Source: Phycomyces nitens
Lineage: Eukaryota > Mucoromycota > Mucoromycetes > Mucorales > Phycomycetaceae
Reading direction: 5' to 3'
DNA length: 64,000 nucleotides
NCBI GenBank assembly: GCA_022702545.1
Contig: JAHRBC010000001.1
Coordinates: 1,426,001 to 1,490,000, forward strand
Within the stretch, counting starts at the first letter, position 1; the number at the start of each line of letters is the position of its first letter. Position numbers and translations under genes: made by a program. Positions 62,508 to 64,000 of the stretch are shown piece by piece. Under the pieces are notes generated by a model. The model worked only from the letters and a program-made list of their open reading frames with translations. It was not told the origin of the DNA and searched no databases.

Positions 62508-64000
62508 ATGAACAAAGAGAATCCCCTAGGCCAGTCCTCTAGAGGATCAAAGGCCACCAAAAACTCCACCAAGAGCACCGGTCTAGTCTATGATAACGCC
62601 GCTGTGGGACACCAACTTAGCGCCGACCGCAATGGCATGTTGGCTCCAGGTATGTTTTTTTTCTTCTTCTTCTTCTCCAAACTAGATCGCAACAAAGCAG
62701 AATGAGCAGTTGACCGAGAAATACCCACAAACTGCTCTCAAAAGATGTCTCGAGAGTTTTGATGATCTATACTGGCGGCACCATTGGAATGAAGCATACA
62801 CCTGAGCACGGCTATATCCCAGTAAGTCCGAAATTTTATCTTTTTGATTTCATTCTCTAGTGAGCACTATGAAACTTCAATTGCAATTGTAGTATTCTAG
62901 TATGGCTTATAGATCGATTCATGTTAAATAGGTTCCCGACTACTTTACAAAAAGTCTGGCGAGCTATGGCCGTTTCCATGATCAAAAGAAAGACCAAGGA
63001 TCCGGAAGCCTGTCTCGCTCCTCGTCTTCTGACAGTCTTGACAGCCTTCATTTGGAAACAAATGAACCTACACCGACCTTGGATGTAACAAATCCAGTAC
63101 GCATCGTCTCTTCTAGTGGACCATCGGCTGGAAAAGAGACCATCATTCAGCTTCCCAGTCTAATAACTCCTGTCAGTCTTTATGGAAAGCGTATCAGGTA
63201 CTTTTTTGTAATAATACCCAATATCAGGAATACCAACAGTCTATATTTTTTTCTCTCTCGCTCATCGAATTAGGTATTCAATTCTCGAGTATGACCCTCT
63301 TCTTGATTCGTGCAACATGACAATGTCAGGTAAGTTGTTACACTCTTATTCTGAAAATTACTGATTTACTTTCAGATTGGGTACGAATCGTAAGAGACAT
63401 TGAAGGCAACTATCAGTTTTATGATTCGTTTATCGTTCTACATGGCACAGACACAATGGCCTATACGGCAAGTGCCCTGAGTTTCATGCTAGAAGATCTA
63501 GGGTAAATATACAGAATATTAAGCTTAATCACCAACAACCACAAGGAAACTCATGACTCATGGCTGGTCCAGCAAGACTGTCATCATCACTGGTTCACAG
63601 GTACCATTGAGTGAAGTACGAAACGATGCTGTCGAGAATCTCTTGGGCGCACTCACTATTGCAGGACACTTTGTTATCCCTGAAGTTGGATTGTACTTTG
63701 GACAAAAGTTGTACAGAGGAAACAGGACCAGCAAGCAAAGTGCTGTTGATTTTGATGCGTTTGATTCTCCAAACATGGCTTCTCTCATAGACGTTGGGAT
63801 CAATATCGGTAAAGACTCTGTTTTTTTTTAAAAAAAAAAAACCATCGTAGCTTGACAATAGAAACATGTCCTAAAACTGTTGTTGGATAATTAGATGTAA
63901 AGTGGCCACTCGTTCTTCGCCCCATGCAAATCGCCAAATTCCAGGCCCACAAGATATTGAACCCAAATGTTGCTTCTCTTCGGCTTTTTCCAGGTATCAA
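62508..64000 (+). CDS. Type I (cytosolic) L-asparaginase, 5' part (partial)
   Basis: Hydrolyses L-asparagine to aspartate and ammonia; related to the asparaginase domain of animal ASPG. Exons seen are 62508..62649, 62745..62821, 62932..63197, 63274..63329, 63376..63502, 63573..63808 and 63895..64000, running off the window. The first 47 residues are Ser/Lys-rich and poorly conserved. The enzyme starts with SRVLMIYTGGTIGMKHTPEH, whose Thr in TGGTIG is the nucleophile. VPDYFTKSLASYGRFHDQ and a long Ser-rich insert (SGSLSRSSSSDSLDSL) follow. Then come YSILEYDPLLDSCNMT, WVRIVRDIEGNYQFYDSFIV, LHGTDTMAYTASALSFMLED (second catalytic motif), KTVIITGSQVPLSEVRNDAV and FGQKLYRGNRTSK. The first intron acceptor (CTCAAAAG) was chosen for phase and is the least certain joint. 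Confidence 0.9.

Overview
The window looks like nuclear DNA of a filamentous early-diverging fungus, most likely Mucoromycota (Mucorales or Phycomyces-like). The evidence is AT-rich intergenic DNA, many short introns of about 40-100 bp with GTAAGT/GTATGT donors, fungal gene families such as URC4/DUF1688, PAPS reductase and a Yap1-type bZIP, and abundant Tc1/mariner, LINE and Tnp2-type transposon relics. The placement is inferred from gene style and was not tested by phylogeny. All gene models were built by hand from splice signals, reading phase and family knowledge.

Left gene-dense block (1-21,821): 3' end of glucosidase II alpha (+); mitochondrial ribosomal protein uS17m (+); PAPS reductase (+); COA8-like cytochrome oxidase assembly factor (+); isochorismatase-family hydrolase (-); URC4/DUF1688 uracil-catabolism protein (+); Yap1/Pap1-like bZIP factor (-); BUD32 KEOPS kinase (-), divergent from PNO1 ribosome-assembly factor (+); a 12-exon MAD1 checkpoint gene (-) with an unusual acidic repeat tail; a tiny putative secreted peptide (+); MED18 (+), convergent with 4-hydroxyphenylpyruvate dioxygenase (-).

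Central island (about 21.8-52.9 kb): AT-rich, almost no intact host genes. It holds Tc1-like relics, including a shared deletion derivative in inverted orientation at 24.5-25.5 and 42.5-43.5 kb. It also holds tandem repeats, a 3'-truncated LINE piece, a Tnp2/Plavaka-type transposase relic convergent with an intact four-exon gene of unknown function, a roughly 660-bp tract almost without G, a complete MITE with TA target duplication, and decayed lineage-type genes.

Right block (52.9-64 kb): a complete 16-exon MED12 gene (-, model of about 1825 aa), then decayed coding DNA including a LINE endonuclease relic, and the 5' part of a cytosolic type I L-asparaginase gene (+) that runs off the window. 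Two Mediator subunits (MED12, MED18) occur here but are 33 kb apart. The remaining genes are ordinary housekeeping functions with no operon-like logic.
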